This document shows positions 34,555-42,646 of a stretch of DNA of 64,000 nucleotides, one piece after another. Numbering within the stretch: position 1 is the stretch's first letter; the number at the start of each line of letters is the position of its first letter. The DNA comes from Ornatilinea apprima. Its GTDB lineage: Bacteria > Chloroflexota > Anaerolineae > Anaerolineales > Anaerolineaceae. The translations under genes were made by a program, and so were the position numbers. The DNA is taken from positions 124,001 through 188,000 of the forward strand of contig NZ_LGCL01000024.1 of NCBI RefSeq assembly GCF_001306115.1. The letters run 5' to 3'. The notes below the pieces were generated by a model that saw only the letters and a program-made list of their open reading frames with translations, was not told the origin of the DNA and did not search any database.

Positions 34555-34919
34555 GGTTCTCTTACCTCCGCCTCACGTTCAATTTTGCGCACCGAAATAT
34601 CGGCGGCACCGAACATCACCTGCAGGCGGTTGATCAGCGGCTGAATATCCAGATCTAAATTGCAGGTGAACAGGTCAATCGCGCAATAGCCGTGTTCCGG
34701 CCACGCATGCAAGCTGGCATGGGACTCCGCCAGCAGGAGGAAACAGGTGAACCCGTGCGGAGAAAACTCATAGTATCCTTCGGATACGATGGTTAACCCA
34801 CTTTCAAACACTGCCTGATAGAACAGATCGCGTGAACGCCTGGCGTCCATCAACCGTTCCTGATCGCAGTTCGACAGGTCACAAATATAGTGTTCCCCGA
34901 GTTTCAACTGACCGTTCAA
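34542..34919 (-). CDS. speD: S-adenosylmethionine decarboxylase proenzyme
   Basis: The 125-residue protein is a class 1B bacterial AdoMet decarboxylase. The self-cleavage site is LLAESHASLHAWPEHG, where Ser becomes the pyruvoyl group, and YCAIDLFTC provides the catalytic Cys; the N-terminal strand is GEHYICDLSNC. It supplies decarboxylated AdoMet to SpeE. The GTG at 34931 lies inside the ribosome-binding site AAGGAGG, so I prefer the TTG at 34919, 11 bases after it. The stop overlaps the next gene's start by 13 bases. First gene of the operon. Confidence 0.9.
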   Translation of the reverse strand: MNGQLKLGEHYICDLSNCDQERLMDARRSRDLFYQAVFESGLTIVSEGYYEFSPHGFTCFLLLAESHASLHAWPEHGYCAIDLFTCNLDLDIQPLINRLQVMFGAADISVRKIEREAEVREPCLI

Positions 34920-34970
34920 CTTTACCAGCACCTCCTTGAGATTATGAATGGGTTGTGATTAAACCGGCTA

Positions 34971-34999
34971 ATTTTCAGGGCAATTGGCCTGCATGTCAA
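34971..34999 (-). promoter_or_regulatory. Promoter of the polyamine operon
   Basis: Minus strand -35 TTGACA (34994-34999), spacer 17, -10 GAAAAT (34971-34976, four of six matches). Leader about 45 bases to the speD start. Confidence 0.6.
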
Positions 35000-35094
35000 T
35001 CCTTTGCAGGTTAAGAACCATTAAGAGGTTTTCCGGGGATGGTGAGGTTAAGCGCAGGGTATGAATTGGCGCCGCGCCGCCAATGAGAAGACGG

Positions 35095-35352
35095 TTCTTC
35101 GGTAGGGGCGGACGGCTGTCCGCCCGAGAAAAGACACCCAAAGAACGGGCGCGACACCCAAAAAACGGGCGCGAGGCCTCGCGCGCGTACATAAGAATGG
35201 TGATCAGGTTCTTCCTCAGGCGCTGCCGCACCGCCTTGGAGATGGCGGTCAATCGCGAATTATCAATCAACAAACGGTGGGGTTCGGGCGGTTTTGAGAT
35301 TCTTTTGGCGCGAGAGAATTGAACCGCCCTCAACGCCGCCCTACAAAGAATC
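35095..35352. repeat. Intergenic repeat block C
   Basis: One unit of the dispersed family: it opens TTCTTCGGTAGGGGCGGA, contains the imperfect palindrome GGGCGGACGGCTGTCCGCCC near 35106-35125 and closes with CCGCCCTCAACGCCGCCCTA then CAAAGAATCCG. Inside is a 20-base tandem duplication (35133-35152 and 35153-35172, GACACCCAAAGAACGGGCGC with one change). The rest of 34935-35362 holds only the polyamine promoter. Confidence 0.75.
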
Positions 35353-35362
35353 CGATCTCCCC

Positions 35363-35692
35363 CTACCCCCAGCCCAGCAGACGCGCCAGCGCCACCAGCG
35401 CCATGCCGGTCAACACCGGGGCGAACAGGCTGCGGGTTTTCCAGGCCACGCCAAAAGCCGGAATGGCTGCCAGCCAATACAGGTTGTTCAGGCTCAAATC
35501 CAGCGTGCCGTTGGGCATCACCAGCGCGGGCAGCAGCATGGCCGCCAGCACCGCCGGGGGAACGTAGCGCAGCCACACCTCCACGGCGCGCGGCAGGGTA
35601 CGCCCGGCCAGGTAGAGCACCGGCAGCACGCGCGGCAGGTAGGTTACCAGCAGCATGCCGAACAGGCCGATTAAGACTCTTTGTTGATCCAT
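35363..35692 (-). CDS. azlD: Branched-chain amino acid exporter subunit AzlD
   Basis: The 109-residue membrane protein has four hydrophobic segments and the conserved AzlD loop TLPRAVEVWLRYVPPAVLAA. With AzlC it forms an exporter of branched-chain amino acids and analogues such as azaleucine. Its start lies inside the end of azlC (22-base overlap), so the two are translationally coupled. The usual AzlD length is about 100-110 residues. Confidence 0.88.
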   Translation of the reverse strand: MDQQRVLIGLFGMLLVTYLPRVLPVLYLAGRTLPRAVEVWLRYVPPAVLAAMLLPALVMPNGTLDLSLNNLYWLAAIPAFGVAWKTRSLFAPVLTGMALVALARLLGWG

Positions 35693-36396
35693 AATTCCAG
35701 TCCCATTCCCAGTGTGGCTCCCAGCAGGGTGGCCAGAATCACGCTCCACTGATCCATGCCTGCCAGCATCAACCCGGTCGAAACCACTCCCGCGGCGGCG
35801 GCTACCAGCAGCGTATTCAAACCGCGTAGCTGCATCACCAGCAGGGCGATGAACATGGCCGGCAGGGCGTAATCCAGAGCATAGGGGCGCACGTCGCTGA
35901 TCAACTGGCCGAAGGCCGCGCCCAGCCAGCTGCCCGCCACCCAGGCAACCTGCGAGGTGAGGTTGGCGGCGAACACCCACAGCGGATCGGGGGTGTGCTG
36001 GGCAAAGTGCGCGCTGTGCAGGCCAAAGGTCTCATCGGTCAGCTCAAAGGCGTACCAGGCCAGGCGCGCCTTGCCCCAGCCCTGTAGTTTAGGGGCGATG
36101 GAAGCCGACATGAGCAAATGGCGCAAATTGACCACAAAAGTGGTAGCGATGATCGAAAGCAGCGGCGCGCCGGCGGCAAACAACCCCACGGCAATAAACT
36201 GCGCCGACCCGGCGAAGACGATCAGCGACATCAGCAGGGTGTTGAGCATCGACAGCCCGGCCTTGTTGGCCAGCACGCCGTAGGCAAAACCAATGGTGAC
36301 ATAACCGATCACAATCGGCAGGGCGCTGGCCATGCCGCTCATCCAGCGGGCTGCCGGTGAATGGATTTTTTCTTCCGTTAATTCAGGGGTGGACAT
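35671..36396 (-). CDS. azlC: Branched-chain amino acid exporter subunit AzlC
   Basis: The 241-residue membrane protein carries the AzlC features ALPIVIGYVTIGFAYGVLA, SLIVFAGSAQFIAVGL, VVNLRHLLMSASIAP and FELTDETFGL, with about seven helices. It forms the large subunit of the branched-chain amino acid exporter with AzlD. The ATG at 36396 is preceded by GGGAG; an upstream in-frame ATG would add an unrelated hydrophilic leader. No Lrp-type regulator is adjacent. Confidence 0.92.
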   Translation of the reverse strand: MSTPELTEEKIHSPAARWMSGMASALPIVIGYVTIGFAYGVLANKAGLSMLNTLLMSLIVFAGSAQFIAVGLFAAGAPLLSIIATTFVVNLRHLLMSASIAPKLQGWGKARLAWYAFELTDETFGLHSAHFAQHTPDPLWVFAANLTSQVAWVAGSWLGAAFGQLISDVRPYALDYALPAMFIALLVMQLRGLNTLLVAAAAGVVSTGLMLAGMDQWSVILATLLGATLGMGLELWINKES

Positions 36397-36506
36397 AACG
36401 CTCCCGGAAAGAGTTAGAAATGCGGGCTTTGCTGCTTGACAGTCCATTTTATCATCGATAAGATGATTAAGTATGTCTCGCAATCCACACCAGGGAGGAA
36501 CCCATC

Positions 36507-36998
36507 ATGGCTTATCCAGACGCAAAACATCTCGCGCAGAGTTTTCATCTCACCTACTGGGTGATCAGGCAGCAGGTTGAGGGCCTCACCCACGCCGACA
36601 GTCTCATCCAGCCGCCGGTGCGCGGTAACTGCCTTAACTGGGTGCTGGGACACATCCTCACCGGGCGCTGCGCGGTGCTGGCCCTGCTGGGCGAGCCGCC
36701 GGTGCTGACCGCCGATCAGATGGCGCTGTACGAGACCGGCTCCGCGCCCATTACCGGCGATGACGGCGCCGTCGCGCTGGAGGCGCTGCTCGCCAACCTG
36801 GACGAATCGCAGCAGATGATCTTCTCGGCGCTGCGCGCCACGCCGCAAGAACGCCTCGATTATCTGTTGGAAGATGGGGAAAACGGCCAGAGCAGTGTAG
36901 GAGAAGAAATTGCCAGCCTGGCCTGGCACGAAACCTACCATGTTGGGCAAATGGAACTGCTGCGCCAATTGGCCGGCAAAAACGACCAGGTGATCTGA
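36507..36998 (+). CDS. DinB-family (YfiT-like) protein
   Basis: This 163-residue four-helix protein has the DinB/YfiT metal-binding pattern: an early helix LAQSFHLTYWVIRQQVEGL with a His, then CLNWVLGHILTGR, and near the C-terminus WHETYHVGQMELLRQLAG with two His. The three His positions typically hold a divalent metal. DinB-like proteins include thiol transferases for bacillithiol or mycothiol, but most are uncharacterised. GGGAGGAACC precedes the ATG. The gene is divergent from azlCD and convergent with the following gene. Confidence 0.85.
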   Translation: MAYPDAKHLAQSFHLTYWVIRQQVEGLTHADSLIQPPVRGNCLNWVLGHILTGRCAVLALLGEPPVLTADQMALYETGSAPITGDDGAVALEALLANLDESQQMIFSALRATPQERLDYLLEDGENGQSSVGEEIASLAWHETYHVGQMELLRQLAGKNDQVI

Positions 36999-37007
36999 AA
37001 CCCGCGC

Positions 37008-37832
37008 TTATTTTTCCAAGCGCGCCCCGCCCAACCAGCGCGCAGCGTTGATATTCACCGCCGCGCCGTCAATTTTCCAGCGCGCGTAAGGCTGCGGGTC
37101 GTCTTCCCAGCGGAAAACTGCCTGTGAGGGCAGCATTACGCCATTAATCCGCTCCCAGTCGGAGAAGTCCACGCGCCAGAGCTGCGGCCGGGCATACCCA
37201 GAGCGGGGCTGCAGCGCGGTAAAATGCGACAGCAAGTTGGTTTGCGGGTCAAAGAAAGCCGTCAGGCGGGTTTCACCGCCATTGTACGGCACTACCAGCT
37301 CTGCCGCCAGATTGGAAAGTCCCTCCCAGCGCGCGCGACTATCCAGCGCGTAAATAGAAGGATGCCACACCGCCTCTACCCACAGCTTGAGTAAATTCCA
37401 GTGATCAATGGTATCGCCGTTTTGCGCGCGCCGCGACATGCGAATGACGCCGCGCCCGCCGCGCAGGTATTCCTCTCCACGCGCGACCGGCATGCCATAC
37501 CACGATCCCTGCCAGCGGCGGTAAAAAGCGCTCCCCGGCAGGTAGAGGGTTTTGAAGCGCATCGGCAGCCAGCGGCGCTTATAACGCACCTGGGCGCGCC
37601 CCCACACAGCGGCGTTCTCCGGCAAGGCGGCAGCCCCGCACAGGCTGGCGCGCAGATAGTCACGCACAGGCAGCGGCAAATGGTCTTCAGGCAGGGGCTG
37701 GGGTTCTGGGGCGGGACGCGAAGTTGGCGCCCGGAATGCCTTGGGGCGGATTTCAAATCCCTGGAGCGCCAGCACAACCATGATGGCCGCCCCGAGCACA
37801 AAAACGCCCACCAACCAGATAATGACGAACAT
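37008..37832 (-). CDS. Membrane-anchored protein, DUF6544-like
   Basis: The 274-residue product has one N-terminal membrane helix (about 5-25) and a soluble, beta-rich domain with FKTLYLPGSAFYRRWQGSWY, GMPVARGEEYLRGGRGVIRM, WVEAVWHPSIY and RINGVMLPSQAVFRWEDD. This pattern matches proteins I know as DUF6544; the function is unknown. No Cys clusters or enzyme motifs are visible. AAGGAACAG precedes the ATG. It is convergent with the DinB-like gene with only 9 bases between stops. Confidence 0.65.
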   Translation of the reverse strand: MFVIIWLVGVFVLGAAIMVVLALQGFEIRPKAFRAPTSRPAPEPQPLPEDHLPLPVRDYLRASLCGAAALPENAAVWGRAQVRYKRRWLPMRFKTLYLPGSAFYRRWQGSWYGMPVARGEEYLRGGRGVIRMSRRAQNGDTIDHWNLLKLWVEAVWHPSIYALDSRARWEGLSNLAAELVVPYNGGETRLTAFFDPQTNLLSHFTALQPRSGYARPQLWRVDFSDWERINGVMLPSQAVFRWEDDPQPYARWKIDGAAVNINAARWLGGARLEK

Positions 37833-37918
37833 GGGGCTGTTCCTTACTTTTCAACAACCAGTTGATGATTCCCTTTATACCATAGAAAAAACTCCGCCGC
37901 CATCTACTTAAAGAGGAT

Positions 37919-38530
37919 TTACACACGCAGCATATAGTCCAAAAACGCCATCCGGTAGACCTGCCCGTCGCTGTGCAGCTGCCGGCGCGCGCGCTTTTCT
38001 TTGATCAGGGTTTGCATGCCGTCAAAATAGCAGTCGCCTTCGTCGTCCTCAAAATAACTGTGCAGCACCAGGCCGCGGTCTTCTTCCTGCAAGAACTCGC
38101 CCTTTTCCAGCGGCTGGCCCTCGCCAAACCCGCCGTCATCCACCGAAAGAAAGTTCACATAAAACAGGCCGCCGGGGCGCAGCACGCGGCGCATTTCCGC
38201 GATGGCGGCGGCAATATCCGCTTTGGACAGGTGGAAAACGGAATTGTAAGAGTAAACAAAGCTAAAGGATTGGTCCGCGAAGGGCAGGCGGCGCATATCC
38301 GCCTCGCGAATATCCACGGTAAAGCCGTGCTGGCGGGCGGCCTCGCGCGCCAGCTGGGCGCGCTGCGGGTCAATCTCCACCCCGGCGGCACGATAGCCAT
38401 AGGCGCAAAACAGGTTGAGGGGCGGGTTGGCGCCGCCCGCGCCGCAGTCGAGCACTTCTTTGGGCAGGGCTTCACGCTGGCACAGCGATAAAAACGTATA
38501 GAGCGGAGCAGGGTAAAGCGTGTTGTTCAT
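37919..38530 (-). CDS. Class I SAM-dependent methyltransferase
   Basis: The 203-residue enzyme has the SAM-binding loop VLDCGAGGANPPL (residues about 22-34), the acidic strand AAGVEIDPQRAQLA, motif IREADMRRLPF, and LRPGGLFYVNFLSV after strand 5. The fold is methyltransferase type 11. Substrate unknown. TGGAGG stands 8 bases before the ATG. Upstream 140 bases contain the terminator of the neighbouring ATP-grasp gene. Confidence 0.88.
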   Translation of the reverse strand: MNNTLYPAPLYTFLSLCQREALPKEVLDCGAGGANPPLNLFCAYGYRAAGVEIDPQRAQLAREAARQHGFTVDIREADMRRLPFADQSFSFVYSYNSVFHLSKADIAAAIAEMRRVLRPGGLFYVNFLSVDDGGFGEGQPLEKGEFLQEEDRGLVLHSYFEDDEGDCYFDGMQTLIKEKRARRQLHSDGQVYRMAFLDYMLRV

Positions 38531-38670
38531 TGGGCAAAACCTCCATTTTCATGCACAGTATACCCGCCCGCCGGCGCGCAAGCTATTGGGCAGAAGGCCA
38601 GTCTTATTTCCAGCCTAACGAAGGAAGACAAAACAAAAAAATGGGGGTAGAATCAATACCACAGTAAGCA

Positions 38671-38709
38671 AAAGAAAACCGCCTCTCCCAACCAGCAGCG
38701 GAGAGGCGG
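38671..38709 (-). terminator. Terminator after the ATP-grasp ligase gene
   Basis: Perfect 10-base arms CCGCCTCTCC (38679-38688) and GGAGAGGCGG (38700-38709) with an 11-base loop, and TTTTCTTTT on the minus strand after the stem. Confidence 0.85.
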
Positions 38710-38715
38710 CGGTAA

Positions 38716-39783
38716 TTAATCTTCAATCAAATTGTAGCGCCGCAGAGCGGTGTTGAGGATCATGTTAACCAGCTCCGCATGCTCCACGCCGTCGGCGGCG
38801 GCTTCGATCACAATGTCCGAGATGCCCGGCGAAAGTCCCGGCAGGGGGTTGATCTCCAGAATGTAGGGCTTCCAGTTGTCGTTGGCGTCCAGACGGAAGT
38901 CCACCCGCGATACGTCCAACCCACCGGTCACGCGGAACACCGCCGCCGCCAGCCAGTTCAGTTCGTCAATCACCTCGTCGTCCAGGCTGGCTGGGCACAA
39001 GTAGGTGAGCTGGTCGGCCAGGTCTACCTTGAGGCGGTTGCTGTACACCTCGTCGCTGTCGTGGTACGGCTGCAAGTCCACTTCGAGGGGCGGGAAGAAG
39101 CGCAAGCCGGCCTGCACGCGCGGGGCGCGCGGGTTAACCGGCAAACGACGCGCCACCGGCCCCACCAGATTGCCCACCATGCCCACGGTAATCTCGCGGC
39201 CTTCAATGTAGTTTTCCACCAGGGCCACCTGGTGATAGCGCTCAATGATGTAGCTTACCTGTTCGCGCAGTTCTTCTTCGTTGTGAACAATCGACTTGCG
39301 GCTCACACCCATGCCTGTGCCTTCGCGGCTGGGTTTTACAAACAGCGGGAAGGTGAGGTCATCGTGCAGTTTTTCATTGGAACGCTCAAAGGTCTGAAAC
39401 GGCGGGGTGGGCAGGTCGTGCCAGGCCAGAATGCGCTTGGTCATCGGTTTATCCAGCGCCAGCGCCAGGGTGAGCACTTTAGAGCCGGTGTAGGGGATTC
39501 GCAGCATCTCCAAAATAGAAGGGATATGCGCCTCGCGCGAGTCGCCAAAGTGGCCTTCGCAAATATTAAAGCAGATATCCGGCTGATAACTTGGCAGGGT
39601 ATTCACCAGGCTGGTGTCGCCCTCAAAGAACTCGGCCTCGTGCCCGCCGCTGCGTACAGCGTCGACCAGGGCATTAATCGTCTTTTCCGAATCCAAGTCG
39701 TCCCACTGGTCGGCGGGCATACCATCAATGCGGGGGGCATTCTTTTTGAGATTGGCCAGAACGGCCACACGGAATTTTTTCAT
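38716..39783 (-). CDS. D-alanine-D-alanine ligase-like ATP-grasp enzyme
   Basis: The 355-residue protein is an ATP-grasp ligase. It has DICFNICEGHFGDSREAHIPS and then YTGSKVLTLALALDKPMTKR, as in Ddl N-terminal and central domains. Also visible are FVKPSREGTGMGVSR (ATP-binding Lys and glycine-rich loop), ENYIEGREITVGMVG, and SRVDFRLD...YILEINPLPGLSPG with the Asp/Glu/Asn metal ligands. It may be a true Ddl, but the sequence around the substrate Tyr/Ser loop is divergent, so it could ligate another amino acid. The next gene in the operon is a C45 hydrolase 45 bases upstream. AAGGA lies about 16 bases before the ATG. Confidence 0.85.
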   Translation of the reverse strand: MKKFRVAVLANLKKNAPRIDGMPADQWDDLDSEKTINALVDAVRSGGHEAEFFEGDTSLVNTLPSYQPDICFNICEGHFGDSREAHIPSILEMLRIPYTGSKVLTLALALDKPMTKRILAWHDLPTPPFQTFERSNEKLHDDLTFPLFVKPSREGTGMGVSRKSIVHNEEELREQVSYIIERYHQVALVENYIEGREITVGMVGNLVGPVARRLPVNPRAPRVQAGLRFFPPLEVDLQPYHDSDEVYSNRLKVDLADQLTYLCPASLDDEVIDELNWLAAAVFRVTGGLDVSRVDFRLDANDNWKPYILEINPLPGLSPGISDIVIEAAADGVEHAELVNMILNTALRRYNLIED

Positions 39784-39827
39784 GTTGGGTTTGGTTGGTC
39801 CTTTTTGATCGTTTGAAATCGCCGTTT

Positions 39828-40904
39828 TCAGGCGTTTAACTGGAAGGTATGGTACGTATTTTCACACGGATTGCCCCAGGCGGCGTGCATCTGGCGCGTG
39901 GTGAGGTCCATCACCAGCGAGGTGATGGTTTTCTCACGGTCCAACGGATCGCCGGCGGTATCGTGGTTGCATATCGCGTCGGGAGAGTTGAGATGATCGC
40001 GCAAGATTTCTTGCAGCGTTTTCACCGTGTGGCGCCGCGATTGGGTCAGCAGACGACTGGCGCGCCAATAGCGCACCCGCGTGCTGATCAACTCATCCGG
40101 CTCGCTTTCAATCTTTTTCATTTCCGGGTCAACATAGTGATTGGTATGCACCATGTAGCCGTCTTCACCGTAGAGCAGAGCAAACTGGCGCGCCGAAACC
40201 TCCACGCTGTATATTTCACCGCTCTCATGCACCAGCAGGTGATTGTAGCCGGCCGCGCGCTTGGGGGCCAGCATGTGGCGGATGGCGTCAGAGGGGCGTT
40301 TGGCCGCCAGCACCGCCCGCGAGACAATGATGCGCGGAATACCTATGCGGCAGTCTTCAGTGTAAACAGAATCGCAGCATTGAGCAATGCCGTAAGCATT
40401 AAAGCCAATATTGGGTAACAGGCAGCCGTAGGTCATCGCCAGAAAGGGCGGCTCATCTGCGGGCTGGGCGTGCACCAAAAACACATCGTCCTCATCTTCG
40501 GGGACCCAGTCTTCATTGTGTGCCACCAAAACATTGTCATTGGCCGTACACGATTGGTTCACCGCCAGGCTGGTGCATTTCATCAGATGCAGGGCGTCAG
40601 TGGTCACCGCTTCCATGGCGTTGACCACCGCCACATCATCAAACGAGACGTTGGCGCCTTCGGCAATGCCATGCAGTTCTTCCACATACTGCGGGTAGCG
40701 CTCTTCGGCAAAGGGAATGTACTTGCGCGACTGAATTTGCGCGCCACCCCAGGTGAGTTGAAGATCGTTATACGCATCGGATAATAAGGTGCGCGCGTTT
40801 TCTATGCTGTGCGCCACCTGCTGGCGGCAAGCCTCGCCAATCTGGTTGCCCATCTGGCGGTGACTGCCGTATATGGAAATCAGCGGAATCATTTTCTCTT
40901 TCAT
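39828..40904 (-). CDS. Peptidase C45 / acyl-CoA:6-APA acyltransferase-like protein
   Basis: The 358-residue protein has the N-terminal nucleophile (Ntn) hydrolase pattern of the C45/AAT family. The motif KCTSLAV near residue 113 holds the likely nucleophile Cys that becomes N-terminal after self-cleavage, and NVLVAHNEDW follows as in AAT-like enzymes. Other family landmarks are GSHRQMGNQIGEACR near the start, and GFNAYGIAQCCDS. These proteins hydrolyse amide bonds in small molecules or peptides. Possible substrates include beta-lactams, bile acids, N-acyl compounds and dipeptides; none can be chosen here. The ATG at 40904 follows GGAGGAAAG. It precedes the ATP-grasp ligase in one transcript. 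Confidence 0.8.
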   Translation of the reverse strand: MKEKMIPLISIYGSHRQMGNQIGEACRQQVAHSIENARTLLSDAYNDLQLTWGGAQIQSRKYIPFAEERYPQYVEELHGIAEGANVSFDDVAVVNAMEAVTTDALHLMKCTSLAVNQSCTANDNVLVAHNEDWVPEDEDDVFLVHAQPADEPPFLAMTYGCLLPNIGFNAYGIAQCCDSVYTEDCRIGIPRIIVSRAVLAAKRPSDAIRHMLAPKRAAGYNHLLVHESGEIYSVEVSARQFALLYGEDGYMVHTNHYVDPEMKKIESEPDELISTRVRYWRASRLLTQSRRHTVKTLQEILRDHLNSPDAICNHDTAGDPLDREKTITSLVMDLTTRQMHAAWGNPCENTYHTFQLNA

Positions 40905-40981
40905 CTTTCCTCCGCGCCGTCCGGAGAACAATCACCGGCGCGATAATGAGCGCCGGCGAGTCTTTCAATCTTCTGCTGGGG

Positions 40982-41536
40982 TTACACCCTTGCGCTGCGG
41001 CCCCACTTTCGCCGGTCAGATGGCTTAAAATAGCCGCTGTGCAATGGCTGAACATCGTCCAGCGTGATAAAGGCGTCTGGGTCTACCTGGGTGATCAAAA
41101 GCTGCACGCGTCCAATTTCCTTGCGCTGCACAGCGCAGTGGATAATAAACACCTCACCCTTCATGCCCGTGGCAGTGGAGATGGTGGCGGCGTAGCCTGC
41201 TTCTCGCAGGCGTGCGGCGATTTCCGCGCCGCGTTCAGCCGAGAAGACCTGCAGCATGCCAAAACCAATCGCCAGGCGCTGCTCCAGGTAAATGCCCAGG
41301 ATCACACCCGTGCCAAAGCCGCCGGCGTAACCCAGCACCGTCCACACATTGAGGGGGCCGGTAAGCACGGCGCCAATCGCCACCACAAACACGGCGGCCT
41401 GAATGCTGCCCACCGCGCCCGCCAACAGTTTTTTGCCGCGCATCACAAACAGCAGGCGCAGCGTGTCGAGCGACATGTCAATCACCCGTAAAAAGAACAC
41501 CAGTATTCCGGCATAGATCGGATTTAATTCCATCAT
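40982..41536 (-). CDS. UPF0316/DUF2179-type membrane protein
   Basis: The 184-residue protein has three membrane helices (about 5-25, 38-58 and 65-82) and a C-terminal cytoplasmic DUF2179-like domain containing LQVFSAERGAEIAARLREAG and GEVFIIHCAVQRKEI. The arrangement and sequence FLRVIDMSLDTLRLLFVMRG at the start are typical of UPF0316 (YebE-like) proteins of unknown function. Length fits. Its ATG (ATGATG) has AAGGAAAAGG somewhat upstream. The greA gene ends 45 bases away on the same strand. Confidence 0.82.
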   Translation of the reverse strand: MMELNPIYAGILVFFLRVIDMSLDTLRLLFVMRGKKLLAGAVGSIQAAVFVVAIGAVLTGPLNVWTVLGYAGGFGTGVILGIYLEQRLAIGFGMLQVFSAERGAEIAARLREAGYAATISTATGMKGEVFIIHCAVQRKEIGRVQLLITQVDPDAFITLDDVQPLHSGYFKPSDRRKWGRSARV

Positions 41537-41581
41537 TTGCTTTTATTTTTCCTTTTCCTTAATTTTCTCCTGCCGCGAACC

Positions 41582-42040
41582 TTACTCCACCTGAAGAATT
41601 TTCACCGTGTAGTTGCCGGTGGGTGTGTGCACCATCACTTCATCACCCGCCGCGCGGCTCATAATGGCTTTTCCAATTGGCGACTCGTTGGAAATGCGTC
41701 CCTCTTTGGGGTTGGCCTCGGCCGAGCCAACAATCATATACGTTTCAGGGTCATAGCCCTCTTCTTGAATGGTTACCTTCGATCCGATTTGCACAACACT
41801 GGAAGGCATGGCCGATTCTTCAATGATCTTCGCGCTGGAGAGCAGCATTTCCAACTCGCGAATGCGGCCTTCAATAAAGGCCTGTTCAGCTCGCGCCATT
41901 TCATATTCCGGGTTTTCATCTTCGCCATTGCCCACGGTTTCCCGCAAGATAGCGGCCACTTCGTCCCGCCTGCGGTAGATGAGGTCGTGCAGTTCTTCCT
42001 GGAACTTCTGGTACCCTTCCTGTGTCAAATACGTTGTCAT
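41582..42040 (-). CDS. greA: Transcription elongation factor GreA
   Basis: This 152-residue protein has the GreA layout: an N-terminal coiled coil (YQKFQEELHDLIYRRRDEV, then the acidic tip with NGEDENPEYEMARAEQ) and a C-terminal FKBP-like domain (VVQIGSKVTIQEEGYDPETY, SNESPIGKAIMSRAAGDEV). GreA enters the RNA polymerase secondary channel and stimulates cleavage of backtracked RNA. The tip sequence retains the acidic residues needed for activity. AGGAAGAG precedes the ATG. Upstream lies a 600-base intergenic region shared with a divergent LysW-like gene. Confidence 0.93.
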   Translation of the reverse strand: MTTYLTQEGYQKFQEELHDLIYRRRDEVAAILRETVGNGEDENPEYEMARAEQAFIEGRIRELEMLLSSAKIIEESAMPSSVVQIGSKVTIQEEGYDPETYMIVGSAEANPKEGRISNESPIGKAIMSRAAGDEVMVHTPTGNYTVKILQVE

Positions 42041-42646
42041 TGTCTCTTCCTCTCCTGTCGCAAAAACACAGATCTTTACCTGGAAAGGCGTTCTTTCATG
42101 CTCGCATTTGGCAGCCTATCCAGTACGCTTGGCGGTCTTCCCATTGGGAACCCGCCTGCCGGCACAGCCAGACCAACCATCCTTCATTTGGAAAAGAGCA
42201 GCCCGGCTGCCATCAGTGCCCGCAGCCAGCGTACCATCTAGTAGATTAATTATAATACCGGGTGGGTTTTAATGGATATTTGCCGCCTGAAACCCGGCGC
42301 AGGCAACCAGGCTGGCTAACCCAAAAGGCAGAAACCATGCAACCAAAGCGCGCGCGGCGCGCAACGAAAGCTGCCGCGGCTGGTTTTAACTTTTACAAAC
42401 CCGATCAACACGCTTTTCTTCGCTTCAATTTCGATTATAATTAGAGAGAATTAAACGCTAGTGACAGGTATCTTCGACCACGAGAAACAAACTCCACTTT
42501 TTGATGAATCCATCCATAGATTTTAGAACTGCGTTATCACGCGTTGAGGGCTGCGCCCTCGCCCTTCCAACGCGTCTGCATCCAGGCCACTCACATCTTT
42601 CCAATTCCAAACACCAAAAACACAATCATTTATGGGAGTCTCTGAA
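42041..42646. other. Divergent intergenic region, no gene recognised
   Basis: About 600 bases between greA and the LysW-like gene. Two AT-rich stretches contain TATAAT-like boxes (near 42251 and 42434), but no matching -35 was found. Short open frames lack ribosome-binding sites. No repeat of the dispersed family is present. Confidence 0.5.

Noticed and set aside
36999..37022. CGCGCTT/AAGCGCG hairpin between the DinB-like and DUF6544-like genes
   Set aside because: The stem is short, has no T run and lies inside the end of the coding sequence; not convincing as a terminator.
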